Positions 23,704 to 34,585 of a stretch of DNA of 64,000 bases are shown piece by piece; position 1 is the stretch's first letter; every line of letters begins with the position of its first letter. The translations under genes were made by a program, and so were the position numbers. Where the stretch lies: positions 1 to 64,000 of the forward strand of contig SNVD02013915.1 in NCBI GenBank assembly GCA_013180625.2, read 5' to 3'. A model generated the notes under the pieces. It was given only the letters and a program-made list of their open reading frames with translations. It was not told the DNA's origin and ran no database searches. Origin of the DNA: Boswellia sacra. Lineage: Eukaryota; Streptophyta; Magnoliopsida; Sapindales; Burseraceae.

Positions 23704-25635
23704 TTAGTAGGAATTTAGCATGTGCACCCAAAGACAAAATGTAAGAAGTAAATATACTAGACACAAAACAAAATAGATATTTTACACTGTTATTAAATTT
23801 TGTAAATTGGCTTCTTATATTTCTTAACCGTTTCTATCTGACTTGAGGATATTTTGGACTTGTATATATCAAATAACTTGCACTACAATAATTTTTCATA
23901 GAAAATTGCTATTGGACTTCTATCAAACTAGCTTCATAGGTTGTTGAATCAGAGTTTCAAGATAATCATCAAGTGCTAGAGAATTAAAAATCATAAAATA
24001 ACATCACCATGTATTTATTTTCTTTTAAGTTATAGCTTACAATGATAAGTTATGTTTGAATTTTCCATGAAGTTAACACTAAATATGAATACATATTCTT
24101 TGCAAAGTGAATCTCTTTTATAGTATTGATATTATTTGGAAAACAGATTAGAAGTTCACACAAATCAAATCTACATCTTAGCACTTCCAAAATACTTAAT
24201 TTGCTTCACATAGATCTTATGGGTGCTATGCAAATTGAAAGCATTGCAGGTAAGAGATATATATTTGTTTGTGTAGATGATTTTTCTAGATATACTTGGG
24301 TTGATTTCATAAAAGAAAAATCTGACACTTTTGAGGCTTTCAGGAATCTTTGTCTTAAGCTAGAAAATGAGCAAAATAGGAACATTGGCAAAATTGTCAG
24401 AATAAGAAGTGATCATGGCAAGGAGTTTGAAAATGTTAGCTATGTTGATTTTTGTAAATATCATGGAATTGATCATGAATTTTCAGCTCCCAAAACCCCT
24501 GAATAGAATGGCATTATGGAGAGGAAGAATAGAACTATTCAAGAGATGGCAAGAATGATGCTCAATGGCAAGAAGTTGACAAAAAGGCTATGGGCTGAAG
24601 CAATAAGCACTGCTTGTTATATTTCAAATAGAGTTTTTCTCATACCTGGCACTAGTCAGACACTTTCTTATTAGTAGGAATTTAGCATGTGCACCCAAAG
24701 ACAAAATGTAAGAAGTAAATATACTAGACACAAAACAAAATAGATATTTTACACTGTTATTAAATTTTGTAAATTGGCTTCTTATATTTCTTAACCGTTT
24801 CTATCTGACTTGAGGATATTTTGGACTTGTATATATCAAATAACTTGCACTACAATAATTTTTCATAGAAAATTGCTGTTGGACTTCTATCAAACTAGCT
24901 TCATAGGTTGTTGAATCAGAGTTTCAAGATAATCATCAAGTGCTAGAGAATTAAAAATCATAAAATAACATCACCATGTATTTATTTTCTTTTAAGTTAT
25001 AGCTTACAATGATAAGTTATGTTTGAATTTTCCATGAAGTTAACACTAAATATGAATACATATTCTTTGCAAAGTGAATCTTTTTTATAGTATTGATATT
25101 ATTTGGAAAACAGATTAGAAGTTCACACAAATCAAATCTACATCTTAGCACTTCCAAAATACTTGATTTGCTTCACATAGATCTTATGGGTGCTATACAA
25201 ATTGAAAGCATTGCAGGTAAGAGATATATATTTGTTTGTGTGGATGATTTTTCTAGATATACTTGGATTGATTTCATAAAAGAAAAATCTGACACTTTTG
25301 AGGCTTTCAGGAATCTTTGTGTTAAGCTAGAAAATGAGCAAAATAGGAACATTGGCAAAATTGTCAGAATAAGAAGTGATCATGGCAAGGAGTTTGAAAA
25401 TGTTAGCTATGTTGATTTTTGTAAATATTATGGAATTGATCATGAATTTTCAGCTCCCAAAACCCCTGAATAGAATGGCATTATGGAGAGGAAGAATAGA
25501 ACTATTCAAGAGATGGCAAGAATGATGCTCAATGGCAAGAAGTTGACAAAAAGGCTATGGGCTAAAGCAATAAGCACTACTTGTTATATTTCAAATAGAG
25601 TTTTTCTCATACCTGGCACTAGTCAGACACCTTAT
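23704..25635. repeat. Tandem duplication, unit 967 bp
   Basis: Copy A starts at 23704 (ttagtaggaatttagc) and copy B at 24671 with the same bases; every landmark is offset by 967. Each copy holds the 280-bp dispersed repeat followed by the 5' truncated Sirevirus integrase. By eye about ten substitutions separate the copies (about 1 percent). Copy A breaks at gtcagacac near 24664, where copy B continues into the rest of pol. Both copies share the same in-frame TAG in the integrase, so the duplication came after inactivation. Confidence 0.9.
24126..24664 (+). pseudogene. Copia integrase fragment, duplicate copy A
   Basis: Reads FGKQIRSSHKSNLH, then the DDE-core pieces HIDLMGAM, CVDDFSRYTWVDF and RIRSDHGKEFEN. 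At 24504 a TAG replaces the glutamine of the usual PKTPEQNG, before MERKNRTIQEMAR with the catalytic glutamate. The reading stops at GTSQT where the tandem duplication joint lies, so this copy lacks the rest of pol. Confidence 0.85.
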
Positions 25636-26145
25636 GAAATTTTAAAAGGCAGAAAACCTAATTTGAAATATTTTCATGTCTTTGGATACAAGTGTTACAT
25701 CTTAAATGACAGAGAGCAGTTAGGTAAATTGGATCCAAGAAGTGATGAAGGAGTCTTTGTAGGATATGCACAAAACAGCAAAGCATTTCGTGTTTACAAT
25801 CTGAGAACTGAGGCAGTCGTGGAATCTGCAAACATAATATTTGATGATCTTGATGATTATGCAAAGTACTCACATGAGAAAAGCATAACCAGCTTCACAG
25901 ATGATAAAAAAAGGATAGATTCAGATAGCAACAATAAAAAGGATTTCGTTATGAAGGAGGAAATAGCTGTTGTTACATTCGACGTAACAATAACATCTGA
26001 TAACTCAGATTTAAACAGAAATTCAATCAGGAATGAAGATGAAAAGAAAGATCCACCCACATGGATTCAGAAGGGACATCCAACTAGCTCTATCATTGGA
26101 AAACCAGATGTCATGATGAAAACCCAGAGCGAGGTAAGAAATTAG
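25093..26145 (+). pseudogene. Copia integrase, duplicate copy B, continuing into the C-terminal domain
   Basis: Same start and same TAG (25471-25473) as copy A, then an open frame from 25483: MERKNRTIQEMARMMLNGKK, a conserved stretch with VFGYKCYILNDR and RSDEGVFVGYA.NSKAFRVYN, and a variable acidic linker to a stop at 26143. The DDE core is complete apart from the stop. Integrase would join element cDNA to host DNA. This copy is continuous with the RT below. Confidence 0.88.
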
Positions 26146-26188
26146 GTAAGGTTTGCTTGTTATATTTCTTTAGTTGAACCAAAAAATG

Positions 26189-27702
26189 TAAAAAGCTTTA
26201 AAAGAAGATGTGTGGATTCAAGCCATACAAGATGAACTTAATCAGTTTAAAAGGAATGAAGTATGAGAATTAGTTCCTAGCCCAAAAAATACAAATGTCA
26301 TTGGAACTAAAGCGATATTCAAAAATAAAACTGATGAAAATGGTCAACTAGTAAGAAATAAGGCTAGGCTAGTTGCACAAGGCTACACACGAGTTGAAGG
26401 CATAGACTTTGATGAGACATTTGCACCAGTAGCTAGACTTGAGTCAATCAGATTACTACTTGCAATTGCTTGTCTACTTGATTTCAAATTGTACCAAATA
26501 GATGTCAAAATAACATTTTTAAATGGCTATCTCAATGAAGAAGTCTTTGTTGAGCAGCCCAACGGATTTGAAGATCCTAAACATCCTGATTTTGTGTAAA
26601 TACTACACAAAGCTTTGTATGGTTTGAAACAAGCTCCTAGAGCTTGGTATGAAAGGTTGACAATTTTTTTAATCAATAGAGGATATAAAAGAGGCAACAA
26701 TGATAAGATCTTATTCATTAAACATGCATCTAACTATTTTATTGTTGCTCAAATATTTGTTGATGACATTGTTTTTGGATCAACTAACAAAAGCAACATT
26801 AATGAGTTTGTTAAGTTGATGCAAGAAGAGTTTGATATGAGCATGGTAGGAGAATTAAATTTCTTTCTTAGATTACAGGTTAAGCAAATGGAAGATGGGA
26901 TATTCATTCTCAATCATAATAGGCAAAAAATCTTGTAAAGAAATTTGGACTTGAGAATGCAAAACCAATGAAAACTCCTATCAGCACTAACCTTAATCTC
27001 TCAAAAGACAATACAGGAAAAGATGTTGATGCAAATTTGTATAGAAGTATTATTGGCAACCTGCTATATCTCACATCAAGCAGACCAGATTTGTGCTTTA
27101 GTGTAGGACTTTGTGCAAGATTTCAAGCAAATTCAAATGAATCACATCTTTCAGTAACTAAGAGAATCATTAGGTATGTTCATGGAACACATGATTACGG
27201 GATATGGTTTTCTAAAGATACTAATGATTATCTTGCAGGATTTAGTGATGCTGATTGGATAGGAAATACAAATGACAGAAAAAGTACTTTAAGAGGTTGT
27301 TTTTATCTTGGTACTAACTTGGTTTCTTAGCACAGTAAAAAGCATAATTCTTTTTCTTTATCTACTGCTGAAGCCGAATACATAGCAACAGGAAGTTGTT
27401 GCACACAACTATTGTGGATGAAGCAAATGTTAAGTGATTATGGCATTGAACAAAAGCCTATAACTGCGTTTTGCGATAACACTAGTGCTATAAATATTTC
27501 TAAAAATCCTGTTCAACATTCTAGAACAAAACACATTGACATAAGATATCATTTTATAAGGGAACTAGTAGAGTATAAGGTGATCCACATTGAACACATC
27601 TCCACTGATAAACAATTGGATGACTTGTTCACTAAGGCATTGGATACAATAAGATTTGAAAGTCTTAGAAAAGCCTTAGGCATCTATCAGTTATATGAAT
27701 AA
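26189..27702 (+). pseudogene. Copia reverse transcriptase and RNase H, several stops
   Basis: The frame gives GTKAIFKNKTDENGQLVRNK, ARLVAQGYTRVEGIDF, DETFAPVARLES, YQIDVK..FLNGYLNEEV, KALYGLKQAPRAWYERL, FVDDIVFGST and, for RNase H, SDADWIG.T.DRKST and STAEAEYIATGSC, ending ALGIYQLYE at 27700. In-frame stops include TGA for the usual W after RNEV near 26263, TAA in place of Y in DFVYKLHKALYG near 26598, one near 26936, and TAG for W after NLVS near 27328. Catalytic FVDD is intact. Inactive as a polyprotein. Confidence 0.88.
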
Positions 27703-28541
27703 ACACAGTATGCTGTTATGTTATTCATATCTATAATATCATAAGTTTTCTTCTAAATTAGCATGTGTGAGCTTTGACATAAAATTTGTGTGAATTATAA
27801 GATAATGATTTAAAATGAAAAATACAGTGAGGGCTACCAATATATGATGTATGAAAGCCATCATTGAAAGTAACCTCAGGGTATCTAGGACATATGTTGA
27901 GGTCACCCACTCTTATGAAAAGGGCTACCTCTATATTGTGTGAAAGCTAATGTATTAATCTAATGATATTCACATTGAACGCAATTTTTGTGTGTGTAAT
28001 AAGCATGCTTAAGTTGATCACTAAATTGAATCAAGAAGAAAAATAGCTTTCATGTGTAAATTAAATCAGCTCTAAATTATGCTTTCTTAGAATGATTCAT
28101 ATGATAATTCAGATATTATTGTCATGTTAATATTAACTGTGTTATGTTATGTTGTTCATAACTATATCTTTTGTGCTTACCCGATATTCAAATTTCTTGT
28201 GTGTCCTTGTGTCAATATGCCATGTTAGCATTATTGAATTGAGGGGGAGAAGTCTCAATGGCGGGAATCCTAATTCTATTAGAATTCCTTATTCAAATTG
28301 GAATCAAATTTGAATAGTTGTCTTTAATGGAAGTTATTAAACAGTTTTGGAAATATATTTCACATTAATTTTTGTTAAAAACAAAATAATTTCTTTTAAA
28401 AGGGCCGAGTATATTTCAAAATAGGATTAGGGCTTTTTCCTATTCATACTATACTCCAACAACAGTTTCTCCACTATCCTGCGTCTACTCTCTCCCTGTC
28501 TCTGTTTTTGAAGAAATTGTTGCAGTCTCCAAACCCTAATA
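27703..28541 (+). other. Spacer between Sirevirus pol and the extra ORF
   Basis: Non-coding AT-rich DNA with one polypurine tract (gagggggagaag, 28239-28250). Two short sentences repeat in it (agggctaccaatat/agggctacctctat with tgtgaaagc). Nothing else is supported. Confidence 0.5.
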
Positions 28542-30199
28542 ATGGTGTCCTCAACTAGTTCTTCATCTTCGCCTAGCGGCTCCAGTTACAACAAAAGTAA
28601 CAATAGTTAGTCATCTTCGACACAATAGACACATGCAGAAACCGCAATTGATCCTACCATCAGTGAGGATGAGCAAGTGCTTGTGAGAAAGATAAAGAAC
28701 AAACTCAAGCTGAAATACAACAAATTCCTCACAGCAAAAACTGCAGATGGAACTACCGATGAAATTGTCAGATTTCGACTCCTATGGGCTGAATGAGATG
28801 ATTGAATCTATTTACTGGACTCGCACGGTATCAAACTTCTTACCCTCTGTGAAAACTTTAATTCAGGAATTTTATGCGAACTTCTCTTCTGCCATTGATA
28901 ATCCTAAAAATGTTATGTATCATAAAGTTTATTATAGAGGAAAGTTTATTAAGTTCTCTCCCAATGTTATAAACACTTTCCTAGACATTCCCATAGGTAG
29001 TGTACATGCATTAGATGAAGAATATGACATGGCCGAGGTAATAGAGGAATTGACTGGTCGAACAGACATTGAATGGAAACCAAGAGATGGAATAGACTAG
29101 CAGTATCTTAGAAAGAAATATCGAGTATTAGATAAGGTAGCTCAATTTAATTGCCTTCCTTCTTCCCATCAAAATCAAGTTCGGGAAGACAGAGCAAAAT
29201 TCCTGTATTGTTTAAGAACCAATCGACCAGTTAACTTTGGTTTGTTAGCTTGTAGATCCATTGTTCAGATTGGTTCATACCAATCTGATTATTATCTGTT
29301 TGTGTTTCCCTATTTGATTCAAGAGATTCTTGCTAAGAGCAGCATCCTAGTGAGCTCTCATGAACGAACTGAAATTCTGTCTAAAGCCATTACAAAGGGA
29401 TTTCTTCAAAGATTGCATGACAAATTTGACTTACTTGTACCTGACCCGAAACCCAAGAGAGTCAAGAAAAATCAGTTGAACCATATTGAAGAACAACTTG
29501 TACTGATTAACTCTACCTTGACAAAAATCGTGCAGGATTTGAAAACCATTGAACTCAAGCAATCTGTTTTGGAAGTAATGTATGCAAGACATCCTAGTGC
29601 TGCACCAGCACCACCAACCATGGAGACCAACACTGGAGTTCCAAAGAAACTAGCGAAAGAGATACTTGAGGATGATACACCTCTGCCTGCAACAGATACT
29701 CAAATGCCAGCAGCAAGTCCAGTTGCACAATCTACTATTAAGAAAGACAAAACAGTAGACAAAAGCAGAAGGAAAGCATAATCAAGTCTTCAGTCAAAAG
29801 ATGTAGCAGGAAGGGAAAGAAGAAAATTGAAGTGGAGAAGAAACAATCTGACCAGAAGAAGAAGCAGAAAGAGCATCATCAGCTCCAACCTTAAGAGATG
29901 AATCTGTGTCAGATGAACCAACACAAATCAAATCTGAAATGAAACAGCCCTCTCCACATGCTGAGACTAAACCTCAAGACACGCTTCTCCCTACAGTAGC
30001 TGAAACAGAACCTCATCCTTCTCCATCACCACCTCCTCCAACAGATGAGTCACTGATTCCCTCTACAGAACAGCATTTAAAGGCAACAAAAACTAGTGGA
30101 GAAAGAATAAAGAGGGAAATTCACAAAGTTGTAGCTGAAGTGCCTGCTACTTCCTCTGACACTGCTGAAGCACAACCGATACCAATCCCCCCTAAATAG
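28542..30199 (+). pseudogene. Extra ORF of the Sirevirus-like element (plant transposon protein domain), frameshifted
   Basis: The ATG at 28542 opens a serine-rich start (MVSSTSSSSSPSGSSS) that meets stops within 30 codons. The conserved part is in another frame from 28747: LSDFDSYGLNEMIES, then LIQEFYANFSSAIDNP, VYYRGKFIKFSPNVINTFLD, a stop at 29098, then LLACRSIVQIGSYQSDYYLF and KAITKGFLQRLHDKFDLLVP. This EFYANF..V.YRGK...FSP..IN.FL pattern matches the putative plant transposon protein domain common in plant retroelements. After 29760 the coding shifts frame into a lysine-rich and then a proline/serine/glutamate-rich tail (29906-30199). Its role is unknown; env-like is only a positional label. 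Confidence 0.7.
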
Positions 30200-30701
30200 C
30201 TATCTCCATTCCTAGACGTAGGGTCAAATCTGTTGCTCGCAGAACCATCAAGTGCCCTGGTAGTTCAACATCTCTACCCATTCATAAGTCTCCCAGACTT
30301 GGTTAATTCTGGCCACTTGTGTTGAAATAAAGGGGGAGATAAGGAAGGAAGGAAGAAAGGAGGAATCTTGGAGTTGGAATCTTTTTTTTTTTTTGGTGTT
30401 CTAGTTGCAGAATTTTTTTTCTTCCTGATCTTATTTTGTTATTCCTGTTCCAAACTATGTTTTCTTTTCTCTAACTATATTTTTGTTGCTTGAAGTTATA
30501 AGTACGAAGTGAGGGGGAGACAGAACTAAACTTCCTAAACTTCTTATGTTAAACTACTTATGTTGTGTATGATTTGTTGGATGTTTTAATTTGCTCTACA
30601 TTGTCTTGAAAGGTTATCTCGATCATGTCAGTAATATGTTATGAGTGTGGAAACAGTTCGGTGTTGATGCTTTCATCACAAGTTACCAAATAGGGGGAGA
30701 T

Positions 30702-31171
30702 TGTTAGTATCTGTGTGTTGAGCTAATGTCCAGCATTGTCGAGTGTTGTTGTCGAGCATGTTTCCAGTATTGAGTTATTGCGTTGACCAGTGTCGAGTGA
30801 GGTTCAAAATGTCGAGATAAGTCGAGCATGTCGAGTGAAGTCAAGATGTCGAGTTTGTCGAGTGTTGATTGTCAAAGTGTCAAGCAGATGAGTAGTGAAG
30901 CTTTTTGTCGAGACCACTGTATTAGAATTGTTGAGTGTCGAGCATGGTTGTCAAGCACTTAGGCCGAGAGTTGTGATAATGCAATTTTTGGTTATGTCAT
31001 GCACGTGTCATGTTTTGGTCAACTTGTGATGAAAAAAGAAAATTAATTTAATTATTCTTTTACTGTTTCTAGAGTTATATTTTAGGAAGTAATTGATTTA
31101 TAAATATATTCTAAGATCAAGATAATATCTTGTATAGAATAAGAGACTATTTATTTATCCTAATCTCTTTT
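30702..31171 (+). mobile_element. 3' LTR of the Sirevirus-like element, GTCGAG-rich
   Basis: A polypurine tract (tagggggaga, 30691-30700) is followed by TGTTAGTATCTGTGTGTTGA, a normal LTR start. Inside, GTCGAG occurs ten times on the plus strand between 30738 and 30942, plus three GTCAAG variants. No clear CA terminus is seen; the LTR is probably cut where LOG-like sequence begins near 31172. There is no second LTR to compare. Confidence 0.7.
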
Positions 31172-31571
31172 GGATGTTTAGCTGTGCCCAAGAGGTGATT
31201 TGAAATATCTCCTCTAATGTACCATAACCACCGGGCAAAGCTATAAATGCATCAGATTAAATGACCATATGTGTAATCCGCTCATGCATGCTAGAGACCT
31301 GTAACTCTTCCCCCATTGTGTTGCCTATGATATCTCGCACAGCTAATGGTTTAGGAATAATGCCGAGAACTTTACTTCCTCCCAAGGATGCAGCTGTCGA
31401 CACACACCCCATTAACCCAAGACTACCCCCTCCATAAATCAAATGAATACCCCTCGCAGCTAATGTCCTACCAAGATCAAGAGCTGCCGTTGTAAACTCT
31501 CCATCTTTACCAAATTGCGATCCACAAAATACGCATATATTTTGGAATCGCCGAATTGGTGTTTTCTCCAT
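31172..31571 (-). pseudogene. LOG: LOG (cytokinin riboside 5'-monophosphate phosphoribohydrolase) pseudogene, intronless, 3'-truncated
   Basis: From the ATG at 31571 the minus strand reads MEKTPIRRFQNICVFCGSQ, then LAARGIHLIYGGGSLGLMG, VLGIIPKPLAVRDIIG and SSMHERITHMVI. A TAA near 31258 comes next, and the frame resumes [19 protein letters not shown] and ITSWAQLNI before the match ends at about 31172. The PGGYGT..E motif, needed for releasing ribose phosphate from cytokinin nucleotides, is intact, but it lies after the stop and the C-terminal third is gone. The reading crosses several places where plant LOG genes have introns, which suggests a retrocopy. It abuts the Sirevirus LTR. Confidence 0.85.
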
Positions 31572-31778
31572 TTCTACAAGTGCTCTAACCTTGTGTAAGA
31601 CAATGATACACATTAGGTAATATGCTTTTCAAGTGCACGACAGGTTATAATAATGACATTTGAAAATATGGAGAATGGATATATACACACGTAAAACTCT
31701 CAAATTTGACACATGGTGATATAATTTCGGTGGGGGTTGCTCGATGCAGATTTATCGCCCTAAGATTTGAAAAAATTA

Positions 31779-31978
31779 GATATGCTTTCGATGAGGTTTG
31801 ACAAAACCTACACACTTGTCTCTCATGTGAAACATGAAAAATGGAGATATACTTTCGGCGGAGGTTGACAAAACGTCCACACTTGTCTCCCACGTGAAGC
31901 ATTAAAATTGAAGATACATTTTCGGCGGAGGTTGACAAAACCTCCACATTTGTCTCCCACATGTACTTATGCCATAGG
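31779..31978. repeat. Tandem repeat, three copies of 66-67 bp
   Basis: Copies start at 31779, 31845 and 31912, each with agata, ctttcg, gaggttgacaaaac, tccacacttgtctc and cacgtga. A partial, more diverged copy may lie at about 31710-31735 (gatataatttcggtggggg). An open minus-strand frame runs through it only because the unit is near a multiple of three. Confidence 0.85.
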
Positions 31979-32204
31979 GTAGTCATATGGTTTGTCATAA
32001 AGAAAACTTGAAATTAAAACAAACAAAATCAACAAACAACAACAACACAAAAACAACATTGATAATCAGATCAAATGAAACAAGAAAAAAAAATTCGACA
32101 ACAACAACACACATTCAAATATACAAGTAGTTGTGATTGTGGCTCACATCTTCCTCTGGTTTTACGTCCAGTAACGGCTGAAACGCCTTCTATGAGTCGG
32201 GGAT

Positions 32205-32815
32205 TTACTTCCCATCCAGTTTTCTTATAAACTGGCAAACAGGGTCGTTTTTAGTCAGATTCCCTAGACTATAACACTGCAATTCATCACGAAATTGTGT
32301 CCATAGATTAAGCAATTCACGCTGAACAAGTCCACAAGAATGTGACTCAAGAGTTAATAAAACATTATCCAGCGACTCATTACTCAGGCCATTCTTAATA
32401 AATGACAGTTTATCTTCTCTATTTCTAACACAAAACCTAATGAACGACAAGTCTGGTTACAATTCCATCTAGCACATTTATAACATACTTGTAACCTCTT
32501 CGCTCTTTGCCTCTTGGCGTAGTAGCTCTTCCCTAGACCAGGCATATATTTTGCGAGATTAATGTCAGGTTCATCGGACAATCTCACCTTGGCTTTGATG
32601 AGCCATCGGATATCCGTAGGAACATTTAAGAGCATCAACGCCCAAAGTCTAGTCATCCGTACTTTATAAATTTTGAACACAGCATTTTGAGAAAGTGAAG
32701 GAAAATATTTATGAGTCTGTTCTTCTCCAAGGTGTGCACGTTTCAAACCTTCAGGCAATGGCTTCAGCTTCCGTTTAGGTGTTTCCTCAAGCTGTTGCAC
32801 AAATGAGCTCAAAGC
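32205..32815 (-). pseudogene. Unrecognised ORF after Athila pol, broken by a frameshift
   Basis: Frame 1 (32812 to 32384) reads KRKLKPLPEGLKRAHLGEEQ, MTRLWALMLLNVPTDIRWLI and LGKSYYAKRQRAKRLQVCYK. Frame 2 (32450 to 32205) reads SFIRFCVRNREDKLSF, SLDNVLLTLESHSCGLVQRE and LLNLWTQFRDELQCYSLGN, ending KLDGK at a stop. The frames overlap by about 24 codons, so a single indel near 32440 probably splits one protein of about 200 residues. The start (LKPLP..LK.A.LGEE) resembles the LELKPLPDHLKHVFLGE linker of the adjacent Athila pol. I do not recognise the rest. Confidence 0.45.
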
Positions 32816-33126
32816 ACGGAAAAATCAAATTAAACAAAAGAAACGAAAAGAAAACAAAATAAAATAAAGACGCATAAAAGAAATAAAAACACAATAGCAA
32901 ACAAAAGTCAAAAATAAACAAAGAAATAAATGAGACAGATGGCAGAGAGAGATAAAACCTGATCAATTACGTTCGATAAATCCTATGAGAGGAATCTCCT
33001 CGAGACACAAAAATTGATCATCATTACCTTCTTTTTTTCTTCTCTTTTTATTTATTTTTCAAAAACATTGGGCTACCTCCCAATAAGCGCTTGGTTTAAC
33101 GTCCTTCAGCCTGACGTTATCTGCCT

Positions 33127-34561
33127 TCACCCATTAAGATAAGTTGGCTCGTAGAGAGGTACCTCATCGATGTCTTGCATCACTGAATTCTCATAGTAAG
33201 GCTTCAACGTATGCCCATTCACCTTGAATACTTTGTCCGTTTTTAAGCTCTTGATTTCCACTGCACCATGAGGAAAAACATTAGTAATAACAAAAGGTCC
33301 AACACATCGAGATCGTAATTTACCTGGAAATAACTTGAGGCGAGAATGAAATAAAAGAACTTTCTGTCCCACTTAAAAATTCTTCCTAGAGATCATTTTA
33401 TCATGAAATGCCTTAGTTCTCTCCTTGTAAATTCTGGAATTCTCATAGGCATCATTTCTAAGTTCTTTCAGTTCTTGCAGTTGAAGCTTCCTTTGTTCTC
33501 CAGCAGCATCCATCTTCATGTTACAAAGCTTTACTGCCCACCATGCTGTTTTTTAGCTCTACTGGAAGGTGACATGGCTTACCATAGACTAACCTATATA
33601 GAGACATACCAATAGGTGTCTTGTAAGTAGTTCGGTATGCCCAAAGTGCATCATTAAGTCGTAGGCTCTAATATTTTCTGTTCGGATTCACTGTCTTCTC
33701 GAGAATAGACTTGACTTCCCGATTTGAAACTTCAACTTGACCACTAGTTTGTGGATGATATGCAGTAGACGCCTTGTGAGTGATGTTGTATTTCTTGAGC
33801 AAGGCTTCAAATGATCTGTTGCACAAGTGTGTCCCTCTGTCGCTAATCATGGCTCTTGGTGTTCCAAATCTTGCAAAAATGTTAGATTTCATAAAATCTA
33901 CAACAACTTTAGAATCATTAGTTCTCGTAGCTTTTGCTTCCACCCATTTAGAAACATAATCCACAGCAAGTATAATGTAAACATTACCAAATGATGAAGG
34001 AAAAGGACCCATGAAATCAATACCCCACACATCAAAAATCTCGACAATAAGTATAGGGGTTTGTGGCATTTGATTTTTGGCACTTAAATTACCTGTCCTT
34101 TGACAACGGTCACAAGCTTTGCAGAATAGATATGCATCTTTGAACAATGATGGCCAGTAGAATCCACAATCAAGAACTTTGAGGGCTTTTCTTTTTGGTT
34201 CGAAGTGACCTCCACATGCATAAGAATGACAGAAGGTTGAAATTGAATTAAATTCAAATTCAGAAACGCACCTTCTTATCACTTGGTTAGAACAATGCTT
34301 CCATAAGTATGGATCATCCCATATGTAGTGCTTGGCAATGTTCTTGATCTTGTCTCTTTGAGCTCGAGTCAAGTCATGTGGTAGCTTCTTCGTAACTAAG
34401 TAATTGATAATATCTGCATACCAAGGCGCTACTACATGTAGAGACAGCAATTGTTCATCCAAAAAACTTTCTTGTAATGGCAGTACATCCTCATCATGGA
34501 TAATGCGACTGAGATGGTCTGCAACTAAGTTTTCACTTCCCTTCTTATCTTTGATCTCCAA
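33127..34561 (-). pseudogene. Athila-like integrase
   Basis: The zinc-binding part ([32 protein letters not shown] and paired C residues) is followed by the DDE core: [32 protein letters not shown] and [17 protein letters not shown] with the catalytic E. A TAG after VNPNRKY (33668) interrupts. Matches then resume in pieces and the C-terminal GPF module appears at 33372-33127 ([18 protein letters not shown]). Integrase inserts the element cDNA. The start of this open frame ([19 protein letters not shown]) is the RNase H tail. Confidence 0.88.
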
Positions 34562-34585
34562 GTCAAATTCCTGTAAAAGGAGTAT

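Larger units (their letters stand above)
24130..31171 (+). mobile_element. Sirevirus-like Ty1/copia retrotransposon, 5'-truncated and disabled
   Basis: Plus-strand integrase, reverse transcriptase and RNase H in copia order are followed by an extra ORF, GGGGGAGA polypurine tracts and a 3' LTR. The 5' LTR, primer-binding site, gag and protease are absent: element sequence begins inside the pre-integrase region (FGKQIRSSHKS) right after the 280-bp repeat. RT wording (DETFAPVARLE, ALYGLKQAPRAWYERL, FVDDIVFGST) and the extra 3' ORF place it in the Sirevirus (SIRE/Maximus) lineage. The right limit is where LOG pseudogene sequence starts, near 31172. Confidence 0.85.

Noticed and set aside
24206..26060. 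Minus-strand open frames inside the copia pol region
   Set aside because: They are antisense shadows of the integrase on the plus strand, with no independent features.
28542..30199. A true envelope gene in the Sirevirus-like element
   Set aside because: No signal peptide, cleavage site or membrane segment is visible. The core resembles a plant transposon protein domain.
31172..31571. A functional LOG gene
   Set aside because: In-frame stop before the catalytic motif, and the C-terminal third is missing.
31645..31998. 117-codon minus-strand open frame
   Set aside because: It is the translation of a 66-bp tandem minisatellite whose unit length is near a multiple of three. It does not resemble any protein.
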